Assembly: GCF_001042475.2 (NCBI RefSeq)
Contig: NZ_LECW02000082.1
Coordinates: 36,455-100,454, forward strand
DNA length: 64,000 bases
Direction: 5' to 3'
Origin: Bacillus glycinifermentans
Lineage (GTDB): Bacteria; Bacillota; Bacilli; Bacillales; Bacillaceae
The notes under the pieces were generated by a model. It saw only the letters and a list, made by a program, of their open reading frames with translations, was not told where the DNA came from and did not search any database. The stretch's first letter is position 1; every line of letters begins with the position of its first letter. Shown here one piece after another: positions 33,796 to 41,183 of the stretch. Made by a program: the position numbers and the translations under genes.

Positions 33796-34224
33796 ATGGC
33801 AAAGTACTTCCGCATCAGCCGAGACATTGATAAAGATATAAAAATCTTTGTTCCTCGAAGCGTATCTCAGTTTAGCGGCTCGATTTTAGGTGAAGATACA
33901 AGCACTAAAAGGGTGAGTATCTGTGAGAATATACACGAATGTCTAAATGGATTAAGCTATTCGCATGACGAAGAAGCATATGACAAAGTGAGCGGCCGAT
34001 TTAGACTGTTGAAAGTATATGAATTTGAATTAGATCCCGGTGATGTAGTCCCTTATACAGATTTGACAGGTAAAGTTCCGGATGCATTGCAAACAAAAGA
34101 GTGTTGGAGTATTAAGGAAATAGAACCCGTCAATTCATATATAATTGAACTAACATATTTCCATGTTGAAGACAAGTATCCTTATTTGATTAGAGATGTA
34201 GAGTATGAGATTTTAAATGAATAA
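33796..34224 (+). CDS. hypothetical protein
   Basis: 142 residues from ATG 33796 (GGAGGGG upstream). Mixed alpha/beta: FRISRDIDKDIKIFVPRSVSQFSG, ICENIHECLNG, YDKVSGRFRLLKVYEFEL, then ECWSIKEIEPVNSYIIELTYF. The R…S…N pattern is reminiscent of toxin-like single-domain phage proteins, but I cannot assign it. Second gene of cassette 12. Confidence 0.5.
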   Translation: MAKYFRISRDIDKDIKIFVPRSVSQFSGSILGEDTSTKRVSICENIHECLNGLSYSHDEEAYDKVSGRFRLLKVYEFELDPGDVVPYTDLTGKVPDALQTKECWSIKEIEPVNSYIIELTYFHVEDKYPYLIRDVEYEILNE

Positions 34225-34245
34225 GCAATTTAGATAACGAAGCGA

Positions 34246-34270
34246 AGCATCTTAAAAGAGAGAAGGTGCT
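34246..34270 (+). terminator. intrinsic terminator
   Basis: AGCATCTT / AAGGTGCT arms (one G-U) followed by TTTTTT. Confidence 0.65.
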
Positions 34271-34287
34271 ACTTTTTTACTTTTCTC

Positions 34288-34316
34288 TTGACGGAAAGTA
34301 TATAATATGTAATAAT
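34288..34316 (+). promoter_or_regulatory. cassette promoter 13
   Basis: TTGACG, GAAAGTATA, AATAAT, 17-base spacer. Confidence 0.65.
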
Positions 34317-34338
34317 AAAATAAAAAGAGGTGGTTATA

Positions 34339-34590
34339 ATGTTTGTGGTTAAAACTCTTTATGATCTAGAAAATTGCGGGATTGGATCGGATGTTGAATT
34401 GTTTGAAGGTTTAACAAGCGCCAACAACCATGCTTCAAAAGAAAAGGAGGAACATTTGAAGGAATGGTATAAACCAAAGGACGAAGTGGAGGTTATAGAA
34501 GACAGCCAGAATGGTTTATATTCATGCGTAATTCAAGAGGACAATAACTTTTGGAGTGTGACTGTGGAGGAAAAGATTTTCCATAAATAA
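34339..34590 (+). CDS. small hypothetical protein
   Basis: 83 residues from ATG 34339 (AGAGGTGG upstream). Begins MFVVKTLYDLENCGIG, helix TSANNHASKEKEEHLKEWY, then a beta pair. The start resembles the cassette protein at 17526, hinting at a distant family of small alpha/beta cassette proteins. No known family. Confidence 0.52.
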   Translation: MFVVKTLYDLENCGIGSDVELFEGLTSANNHASKEKEEHLKEWYKPKDEVEVIEDSQNGLYSCVIQEDNNFWSVTVEEKIFHK

Positions 34591-34611
34591 TTATATTTTT
34601 TTAACATGAAA

Positions 34612-34640
34612 TTTACTAAAAGTATAAACACAAATATAAC
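34612..34640 (+). promoter_or_regulatory. cassette promoter 14
   Basis: TTTACT, AAAAGTATA, TATAAC, 17-base spacer. Confidence 0.72.
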
Positions 34641-34696
34641 AATTTAAGAACAAAAGCCTAATTAGTGCTTGTTCTAGAGAAGGAAGGGGCCTGAAC

Positions 34697-34987
34697 ATGC
34701 AACAACAGTTTTTAAACGGGTTTACATTAGATAAAAAGGGAATGACAAGGGAAGAATTTAATGAAAAATTTGTTTTGGTAATCCCCGCAATCATTTATCA
34801 AGATGCAGTGCTTGGAGATCCAAATAATGAATTTGTAGACGATATTGTGTATACAGATGAAGATGAACATATTAGGAATACAGGTTTTTTTGTGTACTGC
34901 CCAGAGAGAGGGACTCGTATATACCAAAGCGATAATGGCACTAGCATTGCTGATGAAATTAAAAGAGTTTTTCGGATTGTAGATTAA
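34697..34987 (+). CDS. small hypothetical protein
   Basis: 96 residues. N-terminal helix (MTREEFNEKFVLVIPAIIY), acidic middle (DDIVYTDEDEHI), one Cys. AAGGAAGGGG lies upstream. No family recognised. Ends before a perfect hairpin. Confidence 0.52.
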   Translation: MQQQFLNGFTLDKKGMTREEFNEKFVLVIPAIIYQDAVLGDPNNEFVDDIVYTDEDEHIRNTGFFVYCPERGTRIYQSDNGTSIADEIKRVFRIVD

Positions 34988-35012
34988 AAACACTGACTTA
35001 TGAGTCGTTCTT

Positions 35013-35048
35013 GTATTGATTCCCGCTTCCTTTCAAGCGGGAATCAAT
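35013..35048. terminator. perfect hairpin
   Basis: ATTGATTCCCGCTT and its complement around CCTTTC. No T-tract, but stable. Confidence 0.65.
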
Positions 35049-35165
35049 ATGACTTCCGCTTTGCTAAGTATTGGACACATTGTTGAATTGTCTCTAGACA
35101 ACTTATCAAGACAGATTTTAGAAAAGGGTTATGTTCCAGTTGGTAAAGCGGAGATATTGTTCTAA
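35049..35165 (+). CDS. possible small ORF
   Basis: 38 residues (MTSALLSIGHIVELSLDNL…) starting inside the hairpin, without an RBS. Composition is protein-like; could be a fragment. Confidence 0.25.
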   Translation: MTSALLSIGHIVELSLDNLSRQILEKGYVPVGKAEILF

Positions 35166-35233
35166 TCCAGTTATAGCTTTGTAAAACAATCGGTAACGCA
35201 AGGGTTGTATAGCAAGTCGGAGAGGATGAAAAG

Positions 35234-35410
35234 ATGAAAACTGAAAACTTCGAGCAAGTGCCTTACACAATAGAAATTGATTGGGAGGGTGGTGCAGTTT
35301 GGCTTAATCTCCATCATTCAAAAGAGAAGATAATTGTGTCTGAAAAGGAGTCAAAGTCTATATTGGATGCTTTTTCGCTAATAAACGCAAAAAAGAAAGG
35401 CGTTATTTAG
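35234..35410 (+). CDS. small hypothetical protein
   Basis: 58 residues, MKTENFEQVPYTIEIDWEGG…. GAGAGGATG upstream. The first 11 residues nearly equal the C-terminal segment MKSENFKQVPYT of the gene at 38173, suggesting recombination between cassette genes. No family recognised. Confidence 0.48.
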   Translation: MKTENFEQVPYTIEIDWEGGAVWLNLHHSKEKIIVSEKESKSILDAFSLINAKKKGVI

Positions 35411-35527
35411 TATGAGAATGTGACCACTATTCAGATGAAGAAGAAATGCGAGCATTGAGTATACGACTGGATTAAAAAGATATGGCGAATAGTTCGAAAA
35501 AGTGGCCGAAACCAGAAGGGTGAGGAA

Positions 35528-35773
35528 ATGGAAAGACAAAAGCATAAGCTGAAAATCTTGCCGGAATACTTTGAGGCTGTTTGTACTGGTGTGAAAAATT
35601 TCGAGATAAGAAGAAACGACCGGAACTATCAAGTTGGTGATCTTCTAGAGCTTAACGAGTATATCCCTGAGAAAGCTGAATTTACAGGGCGAGTCGTTGT
35701 AAGAGAAGTAACATACATAACCGACTACGCACAGCAAGAAAATTATGTAGTCATGTCTATTGATATTGCTTAG
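35528..35773 (+). CDS. DUF3850 (ASCH-like) domain protein
   Basis: 81 residues. Matches the DUF3850 pattern: HKLKILPEYFEAVCTGVKNFEIRRNDRNYQVGDLLEL, ending with VVMSIDI. The fold belongs to the ASCH/PUA-like superfamily, linked to RNA binding. Common in phages and plasmids of Firmicutes. Preceded by the repeated leader GCGGCCG-like…AAGGGTGAGGAA that also occurs before the genes at 37882 and 38173. Confidence 0.82.
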   Translation: MERQKHKLKILPEYFEAVCTGVKNFEIRRNDRNYQVGDLLELNEYIPEKAEFTGRVVVREVTYITDYAQQENYVVMSIDIA

Positions 35774-35812
35774 ACTAGGACGACAAGAAAAGATGAAAGG
35801 ATGGAATTTGTA

Positions 35813-35932
35813 ATGGAGAAAACAATCGAAAAACTAAAACAACAGGCGCGGGATTCCTGGGATGGAAAAGTAGGGGAGGAACGAGCGGAAAAGGCAAACT
35901 GGCTAACGCCAGTGGGATTCTTGAATGACTAA
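35813..35932 (+). pseudogene. small gene truncated by IS relic
   Basis: Begins MEKTIEKLKQQARDSWDGKV after AAAGGATGG; from ~35893 the frame runs into IS200/IS605 end sequence and stops. A tail that could be the continuation (DFINHQEQTQKLKG…) resumes at ~36063 and ends at 36204 inside promoter 15. Confidence 0.5.
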
Positions 35933-36063
35933 GCGTTCTCAGTCCATTTCTGTTTTGAACAGCCTTCAAGATTGCGGTGTGTCATCACCACTCCCACGAC
36001 GACCATATAGGTTCGTGGGCTACGGCACTATGACCATGCCGTACAGATGGTTTCGTTCTAACC
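35893..36063 (-). mobile_element. IS200/IS605-type right-end relic
   Basis: Near-identical inverted copy of 12868-13035, including the GGCTAACGCC hairpin and TCATTCAAGAATCCCACT block. No transposase. It lies inside a small gene. Confidence 0.7.
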
Positions 36064-36186
36064 GACTTTATTAATCATCAAGAGCAAACTCAAAAGCTTA
36101 AGGGCTTAGTTCCTACAGTTCCTTTTTCATCTAGTCTAATTGAAAGCGGAGTAATACCAGAGGGAGGAAAAACTGTTTTTTCTGAA

Positions 36187-36215
36187 TTGACTAAAAGTAT
36201 ATAATTATATATAAT
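36187..36215 (+). promoter_or_regulatory. cassette promoter 15
   Basis: TTGACT, AAAAGTATA, TATAAT, 17-base spacer. An upstream reading frame terminates within it (…ELTKSI stop). Confidence 0.85.
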
Positions 36216-36249
36216 TAAACTACACTATCTGAATAGGATTGGAGAGGAA

Positions 36250-36318
36250 ATGTTAAAGTTTGCTGAAAAGGTCAAATTGGTGTCGGGAAATCACATAGGA
36301 CATAGTAGAGAAGGATAA
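36250..36318 (+). CDS. possible 22-residue peptide or broken gene
   Basis: MLKFAEKVKLVSGNHIGHSREG after GGAGAGGAA. It probably represents the start of a decayed gene, since other frames immediately continue. Confidence 0.3.
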   Translation: MLKFAEKVKLVSGNHIGHSREG

Positions 36319-36509
36319 TGAAATGCCCGGCCACTTTAAAGTGCTTCTTGAAGAATAACTTAAAAATCGATTACAGACGGCGTGAGAAACCCTGCTTACA
36401 CCATTGTCATATATCTTTTATCGGGGATAATGTGAAAGACTTGAAGCTCATTAAAGAAAACGTTGATAAAGAAGAAGTGACAGAATACTTACAGGAAGAA
36501 GGGAATTAA
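36318..36509 (+). CDS. small hypothetical protein
   Basis: 63 residues with several Cys/His in the first half (MKCPATLKCF, KPCLHHCH) and a helical acidic second half (KEEVTEYLQEE). The start codon lies within the preceding stop; GAAGGATA upstream. The second half looks genuine, the first half may be frameshifted. Confidence 0.38.
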   Translation: MKCPATLKCFLKNNLKIDYRRREKPCLHHCHISFIGDNVKDLKLIKENVDKEEVTEYLQEEGN

Positions 36510-36511
36510 TC

Positions 36512-36598
36512 ATGACGACAAATCTCAATCAAATTCAAAAGAAAGAAGAATTCGCTAAAGTTGTTAATCCGTATTGCAATACCCAGGAAGAAGAATAA
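36512..36598 (+). CDS. possible 28-residue peptide
   Basis: MTTNLNQIQKKEEFAKVVNP…, starting two bases after the previous stop with GAAGAAGGGAA upstream. Acidic end. Uncertain. Confidence 0.3.
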   Translation: MTTNLNQIQKKEEFAKVVNPYCNTQEEE

Positions 36599-36637
36599 AG
36601 GATGAAAGAATTTGAAGAAGTACAGCACCCTTCGTTT

Positions 36638-36666
36638 CGATCAAAAAGTATAATATAAATTATAAT
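36638..36666 (+). promoter_or_regulatory. cassette promoter 16 (degenerate -35)
   Basis: CGATCA, AAAAGTATA, TATAAT, 17-base spacer. Confidence 0.62.
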
Positions 36667-36701
36667 TAATTATGAAATAAAGCATTGTGGAGGGATAGGA
36701 A

Positions 36702-36926
36702 TTGAGTGAAATAAAGATCATCTCTATTCCGCATAGAGATGCAAATGGTTTTTTGATAGGTTTCAAGAGGGTTAATGCGTTGTGGAATTGTCCTACTTGT
36801 GGTGAAGCGATGGGAGAACCTAAACTCACAAGTCATGCAGAAGATGGTTACTCTGGGTCGGTTCATATCTGGACAAACCCCTGCGGCCATGTAGTCCACT
36901 ATAAAGATTTGAAAACACTGGTTTAA
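36702..36926 (+). CDS. small zinc-binding protein
   Basis: 74 residues, TTG start after GGAGGGATAGG. CPTCGEAMG near 30 and CGHVVH near 62 give a CxxC…CxH zinc pattern. No family recognised. First gene of cassette 16. Confidence 0.52.
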   Translation: MSEIKIISIPHRDANGFLIGFKRVNALWNCPTCGEAMGEPKLTSHAEDGYSGSVHIWTNPCGHVVHYKDLKTLV

Positions 36927-36952
36927 AGGAACTTTTCATTTGGGGTGGGAAT

Positions 36953-37141
36953 ATGAGAGAAGATATTTACTATTGCTATTGTTGCAATACGTTTCGTGAC
37001 AGCGATCATAATAAAGTAAGTCAAAAATATTGTATGAAATGCAATAAAAAAACCGCATATAAGGCGAGGAAAATTCAATACCAAGATGTTTACGGCCAGT
37101 TTTGTCCGAAGTGCTATGCGGAAATAAAAGGTTTGGTTTAA
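36953..37141 (+). CDS. small zinc-ribbon protein
   Basis: 62 residues with CYCC near 8, CMKC near 27 and CPKC near 51, so one or two zinc ribbons. GGGGTGGG lies upstream. It resembles rubredoxin-like knuckle proteins of phages. Function unknown. Confidence 0.55.
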   Translation: MREDIYYCYCCNTFRDSDHNKVSQKYCMKCNKKTAYKARKIQYQDVYGQFCPKCYAEIKGLV

Positions 37142-37168
37142 AAACTTTACGGTAAGGAGGGGCAAGTC

Positions 37169-37237
37169 ATGAATGATCCCGGTGCGGCAAAGAATATTAT
37201 GCGAACCCAAAATATGAATTTATTGGGTTTGAAATAG
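37169..37237 (+). CDS. possible broken small gene
   Basis: MNDPGAAKNIMRTQNMNLLGLK after a strong GGAGGGG; a shift (…YEFIGFEIENLR) in another frame suggests decay. Confidence 0.35.
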   Translation: MNDPGAAKNIMRTQNMNLLGLK

Positions 37238-37296
37238 AAAATTTGCGAAGGGTACGGTGAACTAGAAAGCGATTGTTATTGCGAGGTGGAGGGGGA

Positions 37297-37401
37297 ATGA
37301 GTGTGAACAAAGAAGAATTGCATGGATATTTTTGTGGAGAGTGTGAATCATGGACATATATCGAAACAGTTGAACATTCAATTGATGTTCACTGTGCATA
37401 A
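37297..37401 (+). CDS. small Cys-containing peptide
   Basis: 34 residues, MSVNKEELHGYFCGECESW…, with FCGEC zinc-type knuckle and a C-terminal HCA. GGTGGAGGGGG upstream. Confidence 0.4.
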   Translation: MSVNKEELHGYFCGECESWTYIETVEHSIDVHCA

Positions 37402-37439
37402 TGTGATATTCAAGATGTTGCAATAACTTCAGATGACTA

Positions 37440-37466
37440 GGGTATCCGTCACCACACGGATACCCA
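37440..37466. terminator. perfect hairpin
   Basis: GGGTATCCGT-CACCAC-ACGGATACCC; no T-tract. Confidence 0.55.
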
Positions 37467-37587
37467 TAACACTTACACCTGAAACCAACCAATAAGAGGT
37501 TTCAAAATTAAAAATAATTGAACAGGGAAAAAGTAGATGCCAACACAAAACGGCTTGCGATTTGCGATATAGCGAAAGGAGAAATAT

Positions 37588-37830
37588 ATGGCTGAAAAAG
37601 AATTGAAATGGTCAAACGGGGTTGAATGGGGAGAAATTGAGCATCCCGTATTAGGCATGATTATGACTTATTTTAAAAGTGGGACACCTTGTTACGACTC
37701 ATATTCAGCACCAAGAGTAAGCGAAGATGGAGGTATTTATTGTGAACGTTTTTGTCATGATGATGGAGTTTGGAAAGATACAATTTGGATTGGCGAGCAT
37801 GAAGGTGAGGAAGAAATAGCATTTGGTTAA
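37588..37830 (+). CDS. small acidic hypothetical protein
   Basis: 80 residues, many Trp/Tyr and Cys (YCERFCHDDGVW), ending GEEEIAFG. AAAGGAG seven bases upstream. No family recognised. Its end overlaps the next leader. Confidence 0.52.
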   Translation: MAEKELKWSNGVEWGEIEHPVLGMIMTYFKSGTPCYDSYSAPRVSEDGGIYCERFCHDDGVWKDTIWIGEHEGEEEIAFG

Positions 37831-37845
37831 TGTCGTATTACGCCA

Positions 37846-37877
37846 AAACAGCGGCCGAGACGGAAAGGTGAGGGAAT
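37846..37877 (+). repeat. repeated leader/RBS module
   Basis: AAACAGCGGCCGAGACGGAA-AGGTGAGGGAA. Related copies at 35505-35526 and 38148-38170 also end in an RBS, each before a small gene. Confidence 0.5.
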
Positions 37878-37915
37878 TGGCATGTACAAGCTTAAACGAA
37901 AGGTGTGCGATAAAA

Positions 37916-38080
37916 ATGGATAGACCAACATACGAAGAGGTCGAAAACTGGGTTATGCAAAATCCTACGGGTGATTACAGTATGTCTATCGCAACTATAC
38001 AGCGTAGGTTTCGCATCGGGTACCAAAGAGCTGCGATGTTCATGGAACGGCTGGAGAAGAACGGTATCGTAGGTCCGTAG
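37916..38080 (+). CDS. stand-alone FtsK gamma-like winged helix
   Basis: 54 residues. IATIQRRFRIGYQRAAMFMERL followed by EKNGIVGP is the hallmark of the FtsK/SpoIIIE gamma domain, the winged helix that reads orienting DNA sequences (KOPS/SRS). Here it lacks the motor. N-terminal extension is MDRPTYEEVENWVMQNP. ATG 37916 with AAAGGTGTG upstream. It could bind chromosomal orientation sequences or compete with SpoIIIE/SftA (inference). Confidence 0.75.
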   Translation: MDRPTYEEVENWVMQNPTGDYSMSIATIQRRFRIGYQRAAMFMERLEKNGIVGP

Positions 38081-38172
38081 AATGGTGTTCCGGGTAATCC
38101 ACGCCGAATAAATAAAGAAAACCGAAGAAATCTAGTAACAAAAGCGGCCGTAGACGGGAAGGTGAGGAAAAA

Positions 38173-38343
38173 ATGAATTTAAAAGAAGCGAAAGAAATTA
38201 TTCAAGCTGGTTTTGCTTGGGCGAACTGGACAGAGGAACAGAAAGAAGCTATGAAACTAGCCATTGATTGTATAGATAAACAAATGAAATCTGAAAACTT
38301 CAAACAAGTACCTTATACGAAAGTAATTCAGTTGAAAGGGTGA
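38173..38343 (+). CDS. small hypothetical protein
   Basis: 56 residues, MNLKEAKEIIQAGFAWANWTEEQ…, helical, ending with a MKSENFKQVPYT segment shared with the start of the gene at 35234. Preceded by the repeated leader with AAGGTGAGG. No family recognised. Confidence 0.5.
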   Translation: MNLKEAKEIIQAGFAWANWTEEQKEAMKLAIDCIDKQMKSENFKQVPYTKVIQLKG

Positions 38344-38349
38344 ATTTCT

Positions 38350-38487
38350 TTGAGTGAGAAAGTAATAACCTGCGAAGACTGCGGGAAGGAAGTTGTGCTG
38401 GACAATTCTTGGGCTAATCAATGTAGTTGTGGAACAGAGTATAACGGTTTTGGTCAGAAGTTAGCACCAAGAAGTGAATGGGGATAG
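38350..38487 (+). CDS. small zinc-ribbon protein
   Basis: 45 residues from TTG (AAAGGGTGA upstream). Two knuckles, CEDCG and CSCG, form a zinc ribbon (ITCEDCGKEV…NQCSCGTEYNG). Co-transcribed with the preceding gene, then a terminator. Confidence 0.55.
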   Translation: MSEKVITCEDCGKEVVLDNSWANQCSCGTEYNGFGQKLAPRSEWG

Positions 38488-38502
38488 GAAACAGGTGAGA
38501 CA

Positions 38503-38533
38503 TTTTAGAGACTCCTAGGTTTTAAGGAGTCTT
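38503..38533 (+). terminator. intrinsic terminator
   Basis: AGACTCCT-AGGTTTTA-AGGAGTCT followed by TTTTT. Confidence 0.85.
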
Positions 38534-38639
38534 TTTTTAAAAGAAAAGACTTACGAAAAATCAAATTCAAAAATGATAATATTAAAATTTAAGCGAGAAT
38601 GTTTGTATAATCAAAATTTATGACGATAAGGAGATTGAG

Positions 38640-38906
38640 ATGCAGAAATTGTTCATTGATCTTAAAACCAAAGAAATAATGGGTATAGCTTTAATAAAGT
38701 CTAAAGAAGAAAATGGAGATACGTTGAAGTTAATTTCTGTTACCCAATGTAAGGAAGTTGATATGGGGAATGTATTTTGCTTAACAGGATTTGTTGGTGA
38801 TACTCCTTTTAAAAGTAAATTAACAAGAAAGAAGTATTTTGAAGGGGATCCTTACAAATTAAGGGATATGGATTTTCAAATGATTTTAAATAAGTTAAAA
38901 AAATGA
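38640..38906 (+). CDS. small hypothetical protein
   Basis: 88 residues, basic, mixed alpha/beta (FIDLKTKEIMGIALIKS, FCLTGFVGDTPFKSKL). ATAAGGAG upstream; -10 TATAAT near 38607. Not driven by the conserved cassette promoter. No family recognised. Confidence 0.5.
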   Translation: MQKLFIDLKTKEIMGIALIKSKEENGDTLKLISVTQCKEVDMGNVFCLTGFVGDTPFKSKLTRKKYFEGDPYKLRDMDFQMILNKLKK

Positions 38907-38931
38907 ATATTACAAAGGGAAGGTGTTTATC

Positions 38932-39255
38932 GTGGCGAGACTGACGCATTATCAAAGGGCATTTAATGAAATTATGAGAATAAGCCGAGATTTTGATGCG
39001 GTGGCAGTGGGCGAAGCAATTAAAGAAGATAGGTTGAGGAATCCCCATTTTAACAAAGAAGAGTATACCGATATTGCGTTATCCAACCTCCTTCAAGAGG
39101 TCAAGCGTGAGCTCGAAGTTATTTTGCCTATAGATGGTGAAGAAAATGCGAGATCATCATTAACGGATCGTGAGGTCAAAAAGGCAAAGGAGCGATTAAG
39201 CAAGTTTTATAAAAAATATAGCCGGTTATTAGAAAACCAAAATGTCTGCTGTTAA
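38932..39255 (+). CDS. helical hypothetical protein
   Basis: 107 residues, GTG 38932 chosen for AAGGGAAGG upstream. Almost fully helical and charged: TDIALSNLLQEVKRELEVIL, REVKKAKERLSKFYKKYSRLL, ending NVCC. Co-transcribed with the previous gene. No family recognised. Confidence 0.5.
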   Translation: MARLTHYQRAFNEIMRISRDFDAVAVGEAIKEDRLRNPHFNKEEYTDIALSNLLQEVKRELEVILPIDGEENARSSLTDREVKKAKERLSKFYKKYSRLLENQNVCC

Positions 39256-39375
39256 CACAATAGACTATGAGTAAGCTTCTGATACTAAATATCAAATTAA
39301 ATTAATGATTTATCATCGTGAAAACTTCACAGAAAACAAATTATGTGTTAAAATAAACCCAACATTTTATAAAAG

Positions 39376-39415
39376 GATAGCCGAATAAACAATGCCCGTT
39401 TACGTCTATCCTTTT
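39376..39415 (+). terminator. intrinsic terminator
   Basis: AAAAGGATAG / CTATCCTTTT with long loop. Confidence 0.65.
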
Positions 39416-39429
39416 ATTTTTATGGCAAG

Positions 39430-39474
39430 AGAGTGTGTTCGAAGTGGTTTAACACTTTGAACACACTCTTTTTT
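39430..39474 (+). terminator. intrinsic terminator
   Basis: GAGTGTGTTC / GAACACACTC and TTTTTTT. Confidence 0.85.
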
Positions 39475-39504
39475 TGTTTGAATTTATTAAATCCGATTCT
39501 CATG

Positions 39505-39533
39505 TTGACTAAAAGTATATAAAATAATATGAT
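39505..39533 (+). promoter_or_regulatory. cassette promoter 17
   Basis: TTGACT, AAAAGTATA, TATGAT, 17-base spacer. Downstream, CGGAGGTG at 39560 precedes an open frame of ~50 codons lacking a standard start, before the AIM24-like gene. Confidence 0.8.
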
Positions 39534-39714
39534 GAATTATATAAAGTGATTATTTATTTCGGAGGTGTTATAACCTGCTTATTTAATTTTATACGGAACA
39601 AAAAATGCTATTTATTATTGAGAATAAAGGATTTTGGGGGATTCTTTAAGAAAATCTTTTCTCATTTCATTATTTGTATTTGGTCAATCATCAGAAAGAA
39701 AGGGGGATAATTTT

Positions 39715-40374
39715 GTGATAAAGCCAAGGCAAGATCGAGATCGTTACTTGTGTTGTGAAGGGAGCGGAGTCTTCTTTGCGAAAAAAGGTTCTATAGTAGC
39801 CATGAAGCCTGGTAACACAAAAATCGAAGGAAGTATTTTTGGAGCTACTGAAGGGAGCTTGATTTCTAATGCGTTTAAAAATAAAAAGCGAGAAATCATG
39901 GGAACTAAAATAGATTTAATGAAAGTAGAGATGACAAATGATTCGGTTTTGCTTGCGGATGAGGCCCGTTATGTGTCTGGAGTAAATTTGCAAGTAAACG
40001 AAATGCTAAGCATCCTGAATATTGATAATTTATTGGCTTACTATAATTGCGAGCTTGATGCGAGGGGGAGGAGCATGACAGAAACAGTTATTGGAGAAGA
40101 TGGTTTTTTCAAGACTGTTTTAACCGGAAGAGGAAACGGATCATGGGTTGCACTTCTTTCAAAAGGAAATCCTTATAGTATGATGGCGCCAATCATTGTT
40201 GATCCTGATGCTGTAGTGGCTTGGAAAGGCAATGAAAACCCTCGATTAGTAACAAGCCATAATACTATGGTGGGTTGGTTGAAAAAAGGCGTTGGAAAAG
40301 GATCTGGTGAAAGTTACTTCTTGCGTTTCGATTCCCCGCAGACTCAAATAATTATCCAGCCATATGAGGTTTAA
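39715..40374 (+). CDS. AIM24-family (DUF124-like) protein
   Basis: 219 residues from GTG 39715 (AAGGGGG upstream). Beta-rich with repeating hydrophobic/Gly pattern: GSGVFFAKKGSIVAMKPGNTKIEG, GFFKTVLTGRGNGSW, PIIVDPDAVVAWKGNENP and C-terminal SGESYFLRFDSPQTQIIIQP. These fit the AIM24/TIGR00266-like trimeric beta fold of unknown function. It leads a putative four-gene surface operon (39715-44579). Confidence 0.68.
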   Translation: MIKPRQDRDRYLCCEGSGVFFAKKGSIVAMKPGNTKIEGSIFGATEGSLISNAFKNKKREIMGTKIDLMKVEMTNDSVLLADEARYVSGVNLQVNEMLSILNIDNLLAYYNCELDARGRSMTETVIGEDGFFKTVLTGRGNGSWVALLSKGNPYSMMAPIIVDPDAVVAWKGNENPRLVTSHNTMVGWLKKGVGKGSGESYFLRFDSPQTQIIIQPYEV

Positions 40375-40386
40375 TAGGGGGAGAAT

Positions 40387-41028
40387 ATGTTAAGTTCAAT
40401 ACTTATTATTTTAGCAACCTTACTTATTGTCGGTGGTTTAATATTCTTTATTGTTTTGAAGTTATTCTCGGGAGCGGTCTCAGGTATATTTGAAATCTTT
40501 CGAGGAAGAAACCGAGACGAAAACCGCTCCGCACAGAATGATAACAATTCTTCTCCGAGACTAATAAGACGAGGGATAGGACTTGTTGTGCTTGTACTGT
40601 TTGCAGTATTTCTTTATAAAGCATTTGTAAGTCCGGATAGCGGGATGTCTGTCTTGAATATAAGATTGCAAGACAAAATACAGAACAGCTATAAAGAGTC
40701 TCTTCAATTACATCAGGAGGGAACTAACTACAGTTTCACTCGTTATGGAACAGAAGGTGTATTTGCCAATATGAAGTATGATACGGCTTTTCAAAATGAT
40801 CATTTAGGAGCGGAAGGTTACATTTTAAAAATAGATTATGAAGATGCAAGTAAATCAGATAAAGAGAAGTTATTTGATTTATTGGCAAAAGACCGAACCA
40901 TGTTCCCTGAATGGGTTGAAGATGAGCTGAAAAAGAACATGGTCGGGTCTAGAGTAGAAGGGGATGAGGAATTGTATTCAAGCAAGAATGGTTTTGAATT
41001 TTATAAATATGACAAAAAAGGAAAATGA
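40387..41028 (+). CDS. two-helix membrane protein
   Basis: 213 residues. Transmembrane helices at ~3-28 and ~60-78 separated by a basic/polar loop, then a ~135-residue domain with IQNSYKESLQLHQEG and acidic helices. AGGGGGAG directly upstream; starts 12 bases after the AIM24-like gene, so same operon. No family recognised. Confidence 0.58.
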   Translation: MLSSILIILATLLIVGGLIFFIVLKLFSGAVSGIFEIFRGRNRDENRSAQNDNNSSPRLIRRGIGLVVLVLFAVFLYKAFVSPDSGMSVLNIRLQDKIQNSYKESLQLHQEGTNYSFTRYGTEGVFANMKYDTAFQNDHLGAEGYILKIDYEDASKSDKEKLFDLLAKDRTMFPEWVEDELKKNMVGSRVEGDEELYSSKNGFEFYKYDKKGK

Positions 41029-41041
41029 TTTATAAAATAAA

Positions 41042-41070
41042 TTTGCAAAACGGAAAAAAAGTTATATAAT
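41042..41070 (+). promoter_or_regulatory. sigma-A-like promoter
   Basis: TTTGCA, 17-base spacer, TATAAT. No AAAAGTATA element. Confidence 0.5.
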
Positions 41071-41137
41071 TAATCTTGAATTGATGATGGATAACAACTA
41101 AACGTTGCCTTAGCGTTGATAAAGGAGGAATACGCTG

Positions 41138-41173
41138 TTGTTTAAGGTGTGCTATATCATAGTGTCGCAATAG
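41138..41173 (+). CDS. possible leader peptide
   Basis: TTG start six bases after AAAGGAGG, product MFKVCYIIVSQ, ending 10 bases before the next ATG, which itself has only a weak RBS. Likely translational coupling. Confidence 0.4.
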   Translation: MFKVCYIIVSQ

Positions 41174-41183
41174 CGTTGAGAAA

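Larger units (their letters stand above)
39256..39504. other. double-terminator spacer
   Basis: Two hairpins with no gene: AAAAGGATAG…CTATCCTTTT (39376-39415) and GAGTGTGTTC…GAACACACTC followed by T's (39430-39474). Confidence 0.6.
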
